This document shows positions 1 through 6,930 of a DNA stretch of 10,028 nt, piece after piece. Where the stretch lies: positions 1-10,028 of the forward strand of contig RFHX01000372.1 of the NCBI GenBank assembly GCA_003695725.1. The letters run 5' to 3'. Source of the stretch: J061 sp003695725 [NCBI: Candidatus Schekmanbacteria bacterium]. Its GTDB lineage: Bacteria > Schekmanbacteria > GWA2-38-11. The notes below the pieces were generated by a model, which saw only the letters and a list, made by a program, of their open reading frames with translations, ran no database searches and was not told the DNA's origin. How positions within the stretch are numbered: the stretch's first letter is position 1; every line of letters starts with the position of its first letter. Both the position numbers and the translations under genes were made by a program.

Positions 1-14
1 GCTTACCTCTTCTC
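1..14 (-). promoter_or_regulatory. Shine-Dalgarno-like site for a gene beyond the left edge (phoU?)
   Basis: Directly after the pstB stop codon the minus strand reads GAGAAGAGGTAAGC to the window edge. The AGAGG at 10-6 looks like a ribosome binding site five bases from the edge, so another gene of the same operon probably starts just outside. In most pst operons the gene after pstB is phoU, the negative regulator of Pst/PhoR signalling, but none of its coding sequence is visible, so the identity is inference from gene order only. Confidence 0.4.
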
Positions 15-773
15 TTATCCAAATTTTCCTGTTAAATATTCCTCCGTCATCTTATTTTCAGGCACCGTAAACATTTTCTCACTTGTACCAAATTCTATTA
101 ACTCTCCAAGATAAAGGAAAGCAGTATAATCCGATATCCGGGCAGCTTGGGCAATATTGTGTGTCACCATTACAATTGTAATATTCTTCTTAAGCTCGCT
201 GATCAATTCTTCTATCCGTGCCGTTGCCTTTGGGTCAAGGGCAGATGTTGGCTCATCGAGAAGAAGAGCTTCGGGATTCATTGCTAACGCCCTTGCAATA
301 CACAGTCTTTGCTGTTGACCGCCTGAAAGAAAAGTCCCCTGCTTATAAAGATTGTCTTTAACCTCATCCCACATTGCAGCCTTTCGCAATGACTCTTCTA
401 CAATCTTATCTTTTGCAGATTTGGAAAGCTTGATACCATTGAGTTTATATCCCGCAATGACATTATCATAAATATTCATTGTTGGAAATGGATTTGGCCT
501 TTGAAAAACCATTCCAATCTTTCTCCTCAATACAATAGGATTAAAGGTATAGATGTCCTTCCCATTCAAATAAATCTTTCCTTTCGAGGTTGCGCCCGGT
601 GTCAATTCATGCATTCTATTTATGCACCGTATAAGAGTGGTTTTTCCGCAGCCTGAGGGCCCCATAATGGCAGTAACACTATTTCTTGGTATTTCAAGAT
701 TTATATCTTTTACGATGATGTTTTCACCATAAGAAGCTGAAAAGTCTTCTATCTTCAAAACTGGATTTTCCAT
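15..773 (-). CDS. pstB: Phosphate ABC transporter ATP-binding protein PstB
   Basis: Cytoplasmic ATPase that powers phosphate import through the PstC-PstA channel; in many bacteria it also takes part in PhoU-dependent signalling to PhoR. All nucleotide-binding-domain motifs are present: Walker A GPSGCGKT at residues 38-45, Q-loop with Gln91 followed by RPNPFP (a PstB hallmark), ABC signature LSGGQQQR at 149-156, Walker B ending LLLDEP at 170-175, a D-loop SALD, and the switch His205. At 252 residues it is of normal length. Its ATG lies inside the end of pstA, overlapping it by 19 bases, and its Shine-Dalgarno (GAGAAG directly before the ATG) is poor, so translation is probably coupled to pstA. 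It is the last complete gene of the operon in this window. Identification is very secure. Confidence 0.97.
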   Translation of the reverse strand: MENPVLKIEDFSASYGENIIVKDINLEIPRNSVTAIMGPSGCGKTTLIRCINRMHELTPGATSKGKIYLNGKDIYTFNPIVLRRKIGMVFQRPNPFPTMNIYDNVIAGYKLNGIKLSKSAKDKIVEESLRKAAMWDEVKDNLYKQGTFLSGGQQQRLCIARALAMNPEALLLDEPTSALDPKATARIEELISELKKNITIVMVTHNIAQAARISDYTAFLYLGELIEFGTSEKMFTVPENKMTEEYLTGKFG

Positions 774-1612
774 CTTCTCACTATCACTTTAGAGATTAAA
801 TTAAGAAGAAGCACTAAAAATATCAAGACAAGTGATGCACCCCATGCAAGCTTCTGCCATTCTTCATAAGGGCTTATTGCATAAGTAAATATTAAGAGAG
901 GCAAAGAATGGACTGGCTTCAAAATATTCAAATTCATAAAGGGATTTCCAAAAGCGGTAAATAAAAGTGGCGCTGTTTCACCAGCAATCCTTGCTACTCC
1001 GAGAAGGATTCCTGTCATTATACCACTAAAACCTGCCGGGAGAATAACTTTTAAAACTGTTTTGTAATAGGGCACACCAAGGGCAAGAGATGCTTCCTTC
1101 AATGTATCGGGAAGTAGAAGCAATGTCTCTTCTGCTGCCTTAACGACAATAGGCAACATCATCAATGCAAGTGCAACACTTCCTGAGAATGCTGAAAAGT
1201 GTCCCATTGGCTTGACAATCCAAATGTAGGCTATAATACCTATGACGATAGAAGGAATACTTTGTAGCGACTCAGCGCACAAACTTACCACCGCAGCCAA
1301 TCTTCCCTTCTTCTCTTCTGAAATATACAACCCTACCAAAACTCCCAAAGGGATAGAAATTACACAGGCAACCAACACAAGCAATATCGTCCCAACGATT
1401 GCATTTGAGATACCTCCGCCTATCTCTCCTACGGGCTTTGGAAGATTGGTCAGAAAATTCCAACTAATAGATGAAATACCTCTTTTTATGATATAAAAGA
1501 GAATCAAAAAAAGAGGCAGAATTGATGTTATGGAAATTACACCAACAACTACTTTAAAGAAAAAATCCTTTATTATTCTAAGAGTTATCTTTCTTTCTTC
1601 CTTAATATTCAT
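755..1612 (-). CDS. pstA: Phosphate ABC transporter permease PstA
   Basis: One of the two inner-membrane channel subunits of the high-affinity phosphate importer. The 285-residue protein has about six hydrophobic spans (roughly residues 20-42, 71-97, 105-133, 142-159, 193-215 and 256-278). The EAA loop that docks on the ATPase lies around residues 173-192 (EASLALG followed about a dozen residues later by LP). The segment [13 protein letters not shown] after the EAA loop is typical of PstA, and the conserved SIPSIVIG stretch is at 118-125. The start codon overlaps the pstC stop as ATGA, and the 3' end overlaps pstB by 19 bases, so pstC-pstA-pstB are translationally linked. No strong Shine-Dalgarno is visible, in keeping with coupling. 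Confidence 0.95.
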   Translation of the reverse strand: MNIKEERKITLRIIKDFFFKVVVGVISITSILPLFLILFYIIKRGISSISWNFLTNLPKPVGEIGGGISNAIVGTILLVLVACVISIPLGVLVGLYISEEKKGRLAAVVSLCAESLQSIPSIVIGIIAYIWIVKPMGHFSAFSGSVALALMMLPIVVKAAEETLLLLPDTLKEASLALGVPYYKTVLKVILPAGFSGIMTGILLGVARIAGETAPLLFTAFGNPFMNLNILKPVHSLPLLIFTYAISPYEEWQKLAWGASLVLIFLVLLLNLISKVIVRRWKIQF

Positions 1613-2481
1613 ACAACGCTCAACCTTTTGAGAACAAATTTCCCTGCTATATTGATTAAAAAGGTTATTATTAATAGCAAAAGTGCAATTTCTATCAGAG
1701 AAGAAAGATAAATATCGCCTGATGCCTCTGCAAATTCATTAGCAATGACGCTTGCCATTGTATTTGAAGGAGAAAAAATGTTTTGAGGCAAATCATTCGA
1801 ATTGCCAATTACCATAGTGACAGCCATTGTCTCACCTAAAGCCCTCCCAAGTGCAAGAAGCATACTTGCAAAGATTCCTGAGCGACAATAAGGAATTATT
1901 ATCTTTTTAATTACTTCATATTTTGTTGCACCCAATGAGTATGCGGCTTCCTTCAGGTTTGAAGGGACCATTGTGATAACTTCTCTTGAAATAGACGCCG
2001 CATAAGGAATAATCATAATGGCAAGAATGATTGAGGCTGTGAATATTCCAACTCCATAGGGGATAATATTGAATTTTATTTCCAAATCACGCACGAGAGG
2101 CACAATTACGAACAACCCCCAAAAACCATAGATTACAGAAGGTATGCCTGCCAACAGCTCAATCATTGTGCTCACAAGCGTTGAAATCTTACCTTTTGCA
2201 AAATATTCTCCGAGAAAAAGAGAAATAGCTATAGCAAAAGGAGCACAAATAATAAGAGAAAGAAATGAAGTTAGAATTGTGCCTAACACAAAGGGAAGAG
2301 CGCCAAAATTTTTTTGAACAGGGTCCCATTCGCGTCCCAAAAGAAATTTTATGCCAAATGTCTTAATGGAAAGAGAAGAGCTCAGAAGAAGCGAAAGGAA
2401 TATTGCTGCCAAAATGACAACAATAGAAATGCCCGATATAAAAAGGACATTTTTAAAAAAGGTATCGCCTCTTGTCTGCAT
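1609..2481 (-). CDS. pstC: Phosphate ABC transporter permease PstC
   Basis: Inner-membrane channel subunit that pairs with PstA. The 290-residue protein has a first hydrophobic span at about 10-35, a periplasmic segment with the PstC-typical GREWDPVQKNFGALPFVLGT (residues 49-68), then about five more spans (62-95, 103-131, 142-165, 203-226, 258-282). The EAA loop is around residues 178-197 (EAAYSLGAT then IP), followed by GRALGETMAVTMVIGN, diagnostic of PstC. It starts 130 bases after pstS. The gap contains a Pho-box-like array and a -10 hexamer reading toward this gene, so pstC probably has its own phosphate-regulated promoter. The Shine-Dalgarno is a purine-rich AAAGGTAAAGAAG stretch before the ATG. 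The stop overlaps the pstA start as ATGA. Confidence 0.95.
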   Translation of the reverse strand: MQTRGDTFFKNVLFISGISIVVILAAIFLSLLLSSSLSIKTFGIKFLLGREWDPVQKNFGALPFVLGTILTSFLSLIICAPFAIAISLFLGEYFAKGKISTLVSTMIELLAGIPSVIYGFWGLFVIVPLVRDLEIKFNIIPYGVGIFTASIILAIMIIPYAASISREVITMVPSNLKEAAYSLGATKYEVIKKIIIPYCRSGIFASMLLALGRALGETMAVTMVIGNSNDLPQNIFSPSNTMASVIANEFAEASGDIYLSSLIEIALLLLIITFLINIAGKFVLKRLSVV

Positions 2482-2518
2482 ATAATCTTCTTTACCTTTT
2501 TAAAATTGTACTAATTGA

Positions 2519-2524
2519 ATCATA
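2519..2524 (-). promoter_or_regulatory. -10 hexamer of the pstC promoter
   Basis: The minus strand reads TATGAT, five of six matches to the sigma70 consensus TATAAT. It begins nine bases after the last element of the Pho-box-like array. Pho-regulated promoters typically lack a good -35 and have the activator bound in its place at this distance. Transcription would start about 35 bases before the pstC ATG. Confidence 0.55.
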
Positions 2525-2533
2525 GAATTCAGG

Positions 2534-2572
2534 TATAAATTTAGGGTTAAGCTTCTGTTAAGATTCTGTTAA
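2534..2572 (-). promoter_or_regulatory. Pho-box-like array upstream of pstC (four repeats, 11-bp pitch)
   Basis: On the minus strand four hexamers are spaced by exactly five bases: TTAACA (2572-2567), TTAACA (2561-2556), TTAACC (2550-2545) and TTTATA (2539-2534). The 11-bp pitch places all four on one face of the helix, as in tandem PhoB/PhoP dimer sites. The first two read CTGTTAA on the plus strand, close to the enterobacterial half-site CTGTCAT. In the direction of transcription they match the Bacillus PhoP hexamer TT(A/T/C)ACA. The array ends nine bases before a -10 hexamer. Binding by this locus's PhoB is inferred. Confidence 0.75.
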
Positions 2573-2573
2573 T

Positions 2574-2599
2574 TTTCTCAATCTATTGGTTTGAGGAAA
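2574..2599 (-). promoter_or_regulatory. Hairpin after pstS, possible mRNA 3'-end stabiliser
   Basis: On the minus strand CTCAA (2595-2591) can pair with TTGAG (2581-2577) around a nine-base loop. TTT/AAA extends the stem past one bulged C. It begins 12 bases after the pstS stop. No T-run follows, so it is not a standard intrinsic terminator. Stable structures between pstS and pstC could protect the pstS message and raise binding-protein levels over the membrane parts; that role is inference. The stem is short and AT-rich. Confidence 0.35.
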
Positions 2600-2611
2600 T
2601 ATTAAAAAAAG

Positions 2612-3664
2612 TTACTTCAGTATAGTTTCATTCCCATAAGTGATTGACTTTATCAGCTTCTCGGCTTTCTTTTTAGCCTTTTCAGGAAGAGGTGCATAAT
2701 CAAGAGGCTTAGTAAATGTCTGTCCTTCATTGATTATCCACCATAGGAGATTTACCAAGTTTTTTGCTCTTAGAAATGAGCGCCCTTTATAATTCTGATT
2801 TTTATAGACGAGTATCCATGTAAAGCCGGAAATCGGATAGCCATCTGGTGAATCCGTATCTGTTATTGAAATACGCGTATCATCTGGAATATTTGTGTTA
2901 GCCGCAAGACTTGTGCTTTCAAGAGTTGGTAGTATAAATTTTCCGCTTTTATTTTGAATGGCAGCTGTTTTCATTCTGTTGTGCATAGCATAAGCAAGCT
3001 CGATATAGCCAATCGTTCCTGGGATTTGTTTAATCATTCCAGAAACTCCCTCATTTCCTTTAGCGCCGATACCTGCGGGCCACCTTACAGATTTTCCTGC
3101 TCCTACTCTCTGTTTCCATTCAATGCTGACCTTGGAAAGATAATCAGTAAAGATTGCAGTTGTCCCGCTTCCGTCAGAGCGATGGACAACAACAATTTTT
3201 AGTGAAGGCAATTTTACATCCTGATTGATATTTTGAATCCTTATGTCATTCCACTTGGTAATTTTCCCCATAAAAATATCAGCCAAAAGAGATGGTGTAA
3301 GTTTTATCTGAGGGTCCCCAATTATGTTGTAGCTTACTGTTACAGCACCAAGACAAGTGGGAATATGAATAATTTCTGCAGGGGCTTTCTTGAGTTCTTC
3401 ATCCGAGAGAAAAGCGTCTGATGCTCCAAAATCGACTGTTTTACTGAAAATCTGCCTTACACCTCCCCCTGAACCTATTGATTGATAGTTGATTCTAACC
3501 CCTGTCTTTTTGTAATAGACATCGAAAAGTTTAGAATAAAGTGGATATGGAAAAGTGGCGCCTGCCCCGAGAAGGTCGTTTTCTGAAGCTCGTGCACTTG
3601 AAATTGGCACAATAATAAGGGAAAGAATGCAAATTGTATAGAAAAGGAATTTTGATATCTTCAT
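2612..3664 (-). CDS. pstS: Periplasmic phosphate-binding protein PstS
   Basis: Binds free phosphate and delivers it to PstCA. The 350-residue precursor starts with a Sec signal peptide (basic MKISK, hydrophobic core to about residue 20, predicted cleavage after ARA at residue 26). There is no lipobox Cys, so it is probably soluble in a periplasm rather than lipid-anchored. Phosphate-binding segments of the family are all visible: GAGATFPYPLY at 33-43, GSGGG at 64-68, FGASDA at 79-84 and RSDGSGTT at 162-169. The family marker GNEGV is at about 203-207. The ATG is preceded by a good Shine-Dalgarno, GAGGAG, eight bases upstream. Only 23 bases separate it from the porin stop, with no promoter between, so the two are probably co-transcribed. 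Length and motifs are normal. Confidence 0.97.
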   Translation of the reverse strand: MKISKFLFYTICILSLIIVPISSARASENDLLGAGATFPYPLYSKLFDVYYKKTGVRINYQSIGSGGGVRQIFSKTVDFGASDAFLSDEELKKAPAEIIHIPTCLGAVTVSYNIIGDPQIKLTPSLLADIFMGKITKWNDIRIQNINQDVKLPSLKIVVVHRSDGSGTTAIFTDYLSKVSIEWKQRVGAGKSVRWPAGIGAKGNEGVSGMIKQIPGTIGYIELAYAMHNRMKTAAIQNKSGKFILPTLESTSLAANTNIPDDTRISITDTDSPDGYPISGFTWILVYKNQNYKGRSFLRAKNLVNLLWWIINEGQTFTKPLDYAPLPEKAKKKAEKLIKSITYGNETILK

Positions 3665-3687
3665 TGCAATATCTCCTCAATATATAG

Positions 3688-5007
3688 TTAAAATTTTACG
3701 ATTAAGTCAGCTTGCAGCCAATTTATTTTTAGATTATCCTTTTTCTCCTGCGAACGGGTATTGAAAAGCGTAAAACCTATGATTGTATTTTTCATAAGAG
3801 AGTATTTGACTGAAATCTTATGCCCCTTTGCATTCGTTCCTCCGCCATGAAAGTCCGAATCAGTCGTAATCGCCGGCACAGCATCCTTCTCAAGCTCTCT
3901 GTAATTATATGATATTTCGAAATCTCCCGGTTTGCTTATTTCCCCTACTTTTATTCCTGCAAGCCAACCTGTATTGTCCGATACATCGCCTACAATATTG
4001 TTGACAAAATCACAATAAATTTTCACAGGAAATCTTCTTTCAAAAGCGTTGAATACTAGCGGAGTAATTTCAAAAGTTGGCTGAATTATTCTATAATTGT
4101 ATTTAAAAATTCGTGCTCCATCATCTGAAATAATCAAGCTGTTGGTATCCTTTTCCTTCGATGGGCTGATATCTTCAAGTTTTGCCCCCTTCATATTGTG
4201 CCAATCATAATATGCGGCAGCAGCCTTTATATCCATACCAAATAATTTAGAACTAAAGCCTCCCTGAATTCCGTATAAAGAAACATCGTTTGAATCTGAA
4301 CTCGACTCATCTATAGGGAAAAAGCCAGCCCTTACAAAGAATGTTGAGTTGCCGAAGTCTTTGATAAAATTTAATGCAACTCCCTCAGGATTAATATCAG
4401 GATCCCAAACCAGATCAGTTGTATAAAAAGGATTTTTCATTTTGCCTCCAATCAAGGCAAATTCCTTGTAGGGTTTGTATTCAATATATGCTCTGTCAAT
4501 CCAAAGATTCTTTTGATCAAAGGTGTCTTGAAATGTTTGATTTGTAGAAGTTTGCTCACCGCTTCCAGATGCAAATCTTAATCCTAACTTAATTTTCTCA
4601 TTGATTGTCGTCTCAAAACCGTACCGTAAACGAAATCTTCCTCTATGGCGGTCAACATTCTCTCTGCTGTTTTCTTCGCTCTCCTGCCTTTCATATCTGA
4701 GACGCATATCACCGCTAAATTTGGTATTTTTAACCCATCGAGGAAGTATTTTCTCTTTTAGCGATTCCTGTGAATTTTCTATTTCTTCTTTCACTTGCTT
4801 TCTTATTTCAGAAACTTGTATCTTCTCTTTTTCATTCTGTAATTTTTCTTCCTCCATTACCTCTGCAAGTATCTCTTTTGCATCCTCTTTGGAAATTATT
4901 TTTTTCTCAACAAGTTTTTTTACAAGGATGTCAAGGGGGTTTGCAAACGATACAAGTGGATACGAAAGAGCAAAAATCAAAAGGAATAAAATCTTAATCC
5001 GCTGCAT
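3688..5007 (-). CDS. Outer-membrane beta-barrel porin (putative-porin family, Pho-linked)
   Basis: Probably the outer-membrane channel that lets phosphate reach PstS. The 439-residue precursor has a signal peptide with likely cleavage after SFA at residue 23. It is followed by a charged, helix-forming segment (about 27-90, rich in Glu and Lys, coiled-coil-like). The barrel starts with FSGDMRLRYE at about 97-106 and continues with alternating-residue strands up to a C-terminal Phe, the usual outer-membrane assembly signal. The layout recalls the Porin_5 type of putative porin, but I could not confirm the family. Position is the main argument for a phosphate role: it stands first in the pstSCAB operon behind a Pho-box array, as OprP is Pho-controlled in Pseudomonas. 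The ATG has AGGAG six bases upstream. Substrate specificity cannot be read from the sequence. Confidence 0.85.
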   Translation of the reverse strand: MQRIKILFLLIFALSYPLVSFANPLDILVKKLVEKKIISKEDAKEILAEVMEEEKLQNEKEKIQVSEIRKQVKEEIENSQESLKEKILPRWVKNTKFSGDMRLRYERQESEENSRENVDRHRGRFRLRYGFETTINEKIKLGLRFASGSGEQTSTNQTFQDTFDQKNLWIDRAYIEYKPYKEFALIGGKMKNPFYTTDLVWDPDINPEGVALNFIKDFGNSTFFVRAGFFPIDESSSDSNDVSLYGIQGGFSSKLFGMDIKAAAAYYDWHNMKGAKLEDISPSKEKDTNSLIISDDGARIFKYNYRIIQPTFEITPLVFNAFERRFPVKIYCDFVNNIVGDVSDNTGWLAGIKVGEISKPGDFEISYNYRELEKDAVPAITTDSDFHGGGTNAKGHKISVKYSLMKNTIIGFTLFNTRSQEKKDNLKINWLQADLIVKF

Positions 5008-5043
5008 TACTTTCTCCTGTTTAAGGTTTTAAATCTGTCTTCT

Positions 5044-5108
5044 TCACTCTTCCCCGTTCTTAATTCTTCTTTTCAACTCACCTCCTTTCTTTTTCCGAAG
5101 AAGAGGAG
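5044..5108 (-). promoter_or_regulatory. Structured porin leader with orphan strong Shine-Dalgarno and 10-codon ORF
   Basis: Within the probable 5' untranslated region of the porin mRNA lies AAAGGAGGTGA (5088-5078), a near-perfect Shine-Dalgarno that is about 70 bases too far upstream to serve the porin ATG. Its AGGAG can pair with CTCCT at 5108-5104. The apex of that hairpin holds a C-TTCG-G tetraloop closed by TTC/GAA. Four bases after GGAGG a TTG opens a tiny frame (5076-5044, reading M-KRRIKNGEE and then TGA). It may be a leader peptide or a ribosome standby site, or it may be chance. The hairpin would hide the orphan site. Confidence 0.35.
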
Positions 5109-5124
5109 CTTACTTTTTGAGGGA

Positions 5125-5130
5125 TTTTTA
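5125..5130 (-). promoter_or_regulatory. Possible -10 hexamer of the porin-pst promoter
   Basis: The minus strand reads TAAAAA nine bases after the last element of the upstream array, exactly the spacing seen before pstC. It matches the TATAAT consensus at four of six positions, so it is identified mainly by placement. A transcript from here would have a leader of about 110 bases before the porin ATG. Confidence 0.4.
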
Positions 5131-5139
5131 ACAATGGAC

Positions 5140-5178
5140 AATTAAGGGAGAATTAGAGGAATGTTAATTTTGTGTTAA
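5140..5178 (-). promoter_or_regulatory. Pho-box-like array upstream of the porin-pst operon (four repeats, 11-bp pitch)
   Basis: The minus strand holds TTAACA (5178-5173), TTAACA (5167-5162), CTAATT (5156-5151) and TTAATT (5145-5140), each separated by five bases. The first two hexamers are identical to those before pstC, while the last two are degenerate. The array lies 27 bases after the phoR stop and points toward the porin. It is probably where phosphorylated PhoB activates the operon. The evidence is the repeat geometry, the match to PhoP/PhoB hexamers, and its recurrence in front of two Pho transcription units. Confidence 0.75.
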
Positions 5179-5205
5179 TTCTTTAAATATTTTTTTGATA
5201 AAAAA

Positions 5206-6930
5206 TCAGTTTGGCAATGTAATGGTAAAGGTGGTGCCTTTATTTGGTGCGCTCTTTACATCTATTGTGCCATTGTGGAGAAGCACAATGTGTTTAACTA
5301 TCGAAAGCCCTAATCCTGTACCACCAAATTTTCTTGAACGCGATTTATCTGCTACATAGAATCGTTCAAAAATTCTGGGAATTTCTTCTTCCGAAATTCC
5401 AACGCCCGTATCTTTAATCTTTATAATTACCCTGCCAGCTTCTGATTTTGTTGATATTTCAACCAATCCTTCTTCAGTATATTTTATGGCATTGTCAATG
5501 AGATTAATCAGCATCTGTTCTATTTTGAATTCATCAATGTTAGCTACTGGATTTGTATCGGAAAGATTCAAGATTAGATTCAACCCCTTCCTTTGTGCTT
5601 TTTTTCGGAAAAGTTGTTCCACTCTTTCTATCAATTCATTGATTTCAATCTTATCATAATTTAAAGTATCGTTTTTTTCTTCAAGATTTGCCAGCAGTAG
5701 AAGGTCCTCCACTATATTTATCAATCGTTCTGTATGACTTCTAATAATTTCAACATATTCCTTTGCCGAACCTTCAACATCATCTTGCAATGTTTCAGCA
5801 AAACCCTTTATTGCTGTCAAAGGCGTGCGTAATTCATGAGAAACATTGGATATAAGGTCTTTTTTGATGAGTTCAAGTTTTCTGATTTCACTGATATCCT
5901 GAAAAACCAAGGCAATTCTTTTCTCCGATAATACAGGCGACAAACTTACAAAAAAATCAGTGTCCTCAATCACAATCTCTGATGTCAAATTTTCACCTTT
6001 TTTTCTAGTTTCCTCAATTAATTCTTTCAGAATGGGATTTCTTATAATTTCCCAATAATACCTTCCTGCATCAATATCTCGTTTCAATACCTTTTTTAAA
6101 CTTTCATTTGCTATAACGACTTTATCTTCATCATCTATGACAAGTAAACCTTCATTCAAAGAAGAAATGATAGTCGTCAATTCTTCCTTTTTTGACCGAA
6201 GCTCTGTAAATGATTTCTCTATTTTTTCTGCCATTGAATTTAAATTCGAAGACAGATTATTTAGCTCATCATTCCCTTTTAAAATTATTCTCGAACTTAA
6301 ATCCCCTTCAGCAAGTCTATTAGAGGTAGAGACGATTTCATCAATAGGTTTTGTAAAACTTTTGGAAATCAATAGGGAAAGAAGAAAGGATGCAAGCAGA
6401 ATAAATGCAGTTGCTTCCAAAATTCTTATTTTAAGATTTCTTAAAAACGAATTGATATCCTTGAGATATATGCTTACTCTTAAAACACCGACAATTTGAT
6501 CTTCCTCTTTTATCGGTATAGCCAAATAAAGCATTTCTTCTTTAACAGTGTTGCTAAACCGCAGAGAAGTAGCCCTTTCACCTTCAAGTGCTTTTATTAT
6601 TTCATCGCGAGTCCGGTGATTCTCCATTACATTTGGGTCTTTTTCAGAATCAGCATATACTATACCCTCGTTATTGATTACAGTAATTCGTGTACCAATC
6701 TTTTTCCCCATATTTTTGACAAAGCTATCTAATTTCTGAAGTTCCTCCTTTTCATAATATTTTTTGACTATTGGCATTAAAGAATCAGCAATTTTGGCAA
6801 GGTCATTTTCAAGAAAATTAAGATAAAATCCTTTTATAATGTTAAAAGAAAAGATAAGAATAAAAGAAACAATGAGGATTGTTATGACGGTATAACCTGC
6901 AAAGATTTTTCCGAAAAAAGATTTAATCAT
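5206..6930 (-). CDS. phoR: Phosphate-regulon sensor histidine kinase PhoR
   Basis: Inner-membrane kinase that phosphorylates PhoB when phosphate is scarce. The 574-residue layout is: TM1 (about 11-32), an extracytoplasmic sensor domain of about 130 residues that looks Cache-like (33-165), TM2 (169-189), HAMP (about 190-242), and PAS (about 250-345). The catalytic core follows: HisKA with H-box SNVSHELRTPL and phospho-acceptor His365, then the ATPase domain with N-box Asn480 (LIDNAIKYT), G1 DTGVGI at 507-512, F-box FERFYVAD at 521-528 and G2 GGTGLGLSIVK at 536-546. The ATG overlaps the phoB stop as ATGA and is preceded by GGAAGA. Large extracytoplasmic domains are usual in Gram-positive PhoR, whereas E. 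coli PhoR has almost none. PhoR rather than another PhoR-like kinase is supported by pairing with phoB and adjacency to pst. Confidence 0.92.
   Translation of the reverse strand: MIKSFFGKIFAGYTVITILIVSFILIFSFNIIKGFYLNFLENDLAKIADSLMPIVKKYYEKEELQKLDSFVKNMGKKIGTRITVINNEGIVYADSEKDPNVMENHRTRDEIIKALEGERATSLRFSNTVKEEMLYLAIPIKEEDQIVGVLRVSIYLKDINSFLRNLKIRILEATAFILLASFLLSLLISKSFTKPIDEIVSTSNRLAEGDLSSRIILKGNDELNNLSSNLNSMAEKIEKSFTELRSKKEELTTIISSLNEGLLVIDDEDKVVIANESLKKVLKRDIDAGRYYWEIIRNPILKELIEETRKKGENLTSEIVIEDTDFFVSLSPVLSEKRIALVFQDISEIRKLELIKKDLISNVSHELRTPLTAIKGFAETLQDDVEGSAKEYVEIIRSHTERLINIVEDLLLLANLEEKNDTLNYDKIEINELIERVEQLFRKKAQRKGLNLILNLSDTNPVANIDEFKIEQMLINLIDNAIKYTEEGLVEISTKSEAGRVIIKIKDTGVGISEEEIPRIFERFYVADKSRSRKFGGTGLGLSIVKHIVLLHNGTIDVKSAPNKGTTFTITLPN

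Noticed and set aside
1242-1496. Plus-strand open frame of 84 codons inside pstA
   Set aside because: It is antisense to a well-conserved permease, has no recognisable motif and reflects the composition of the opposite strand.
4601-5032. Plus-strand frame of 143 codons rich in Ser and Phe opposite the porin N-terminus
   Set aside because: The Ser/Phe/Leu-rich translation is the antisense of the Glu/Lys-rich helical segment. It has no domain or good ribosome site.
5189-5206. T-run/A-run near-palindrome after phoR as an intrinsic terminator
   Set aside because: The stem is purely A-T with a three-base loop and no GC core, so it is unlikely to terminate. It is better seen as AT-rich DNA upstream of the Pho box.
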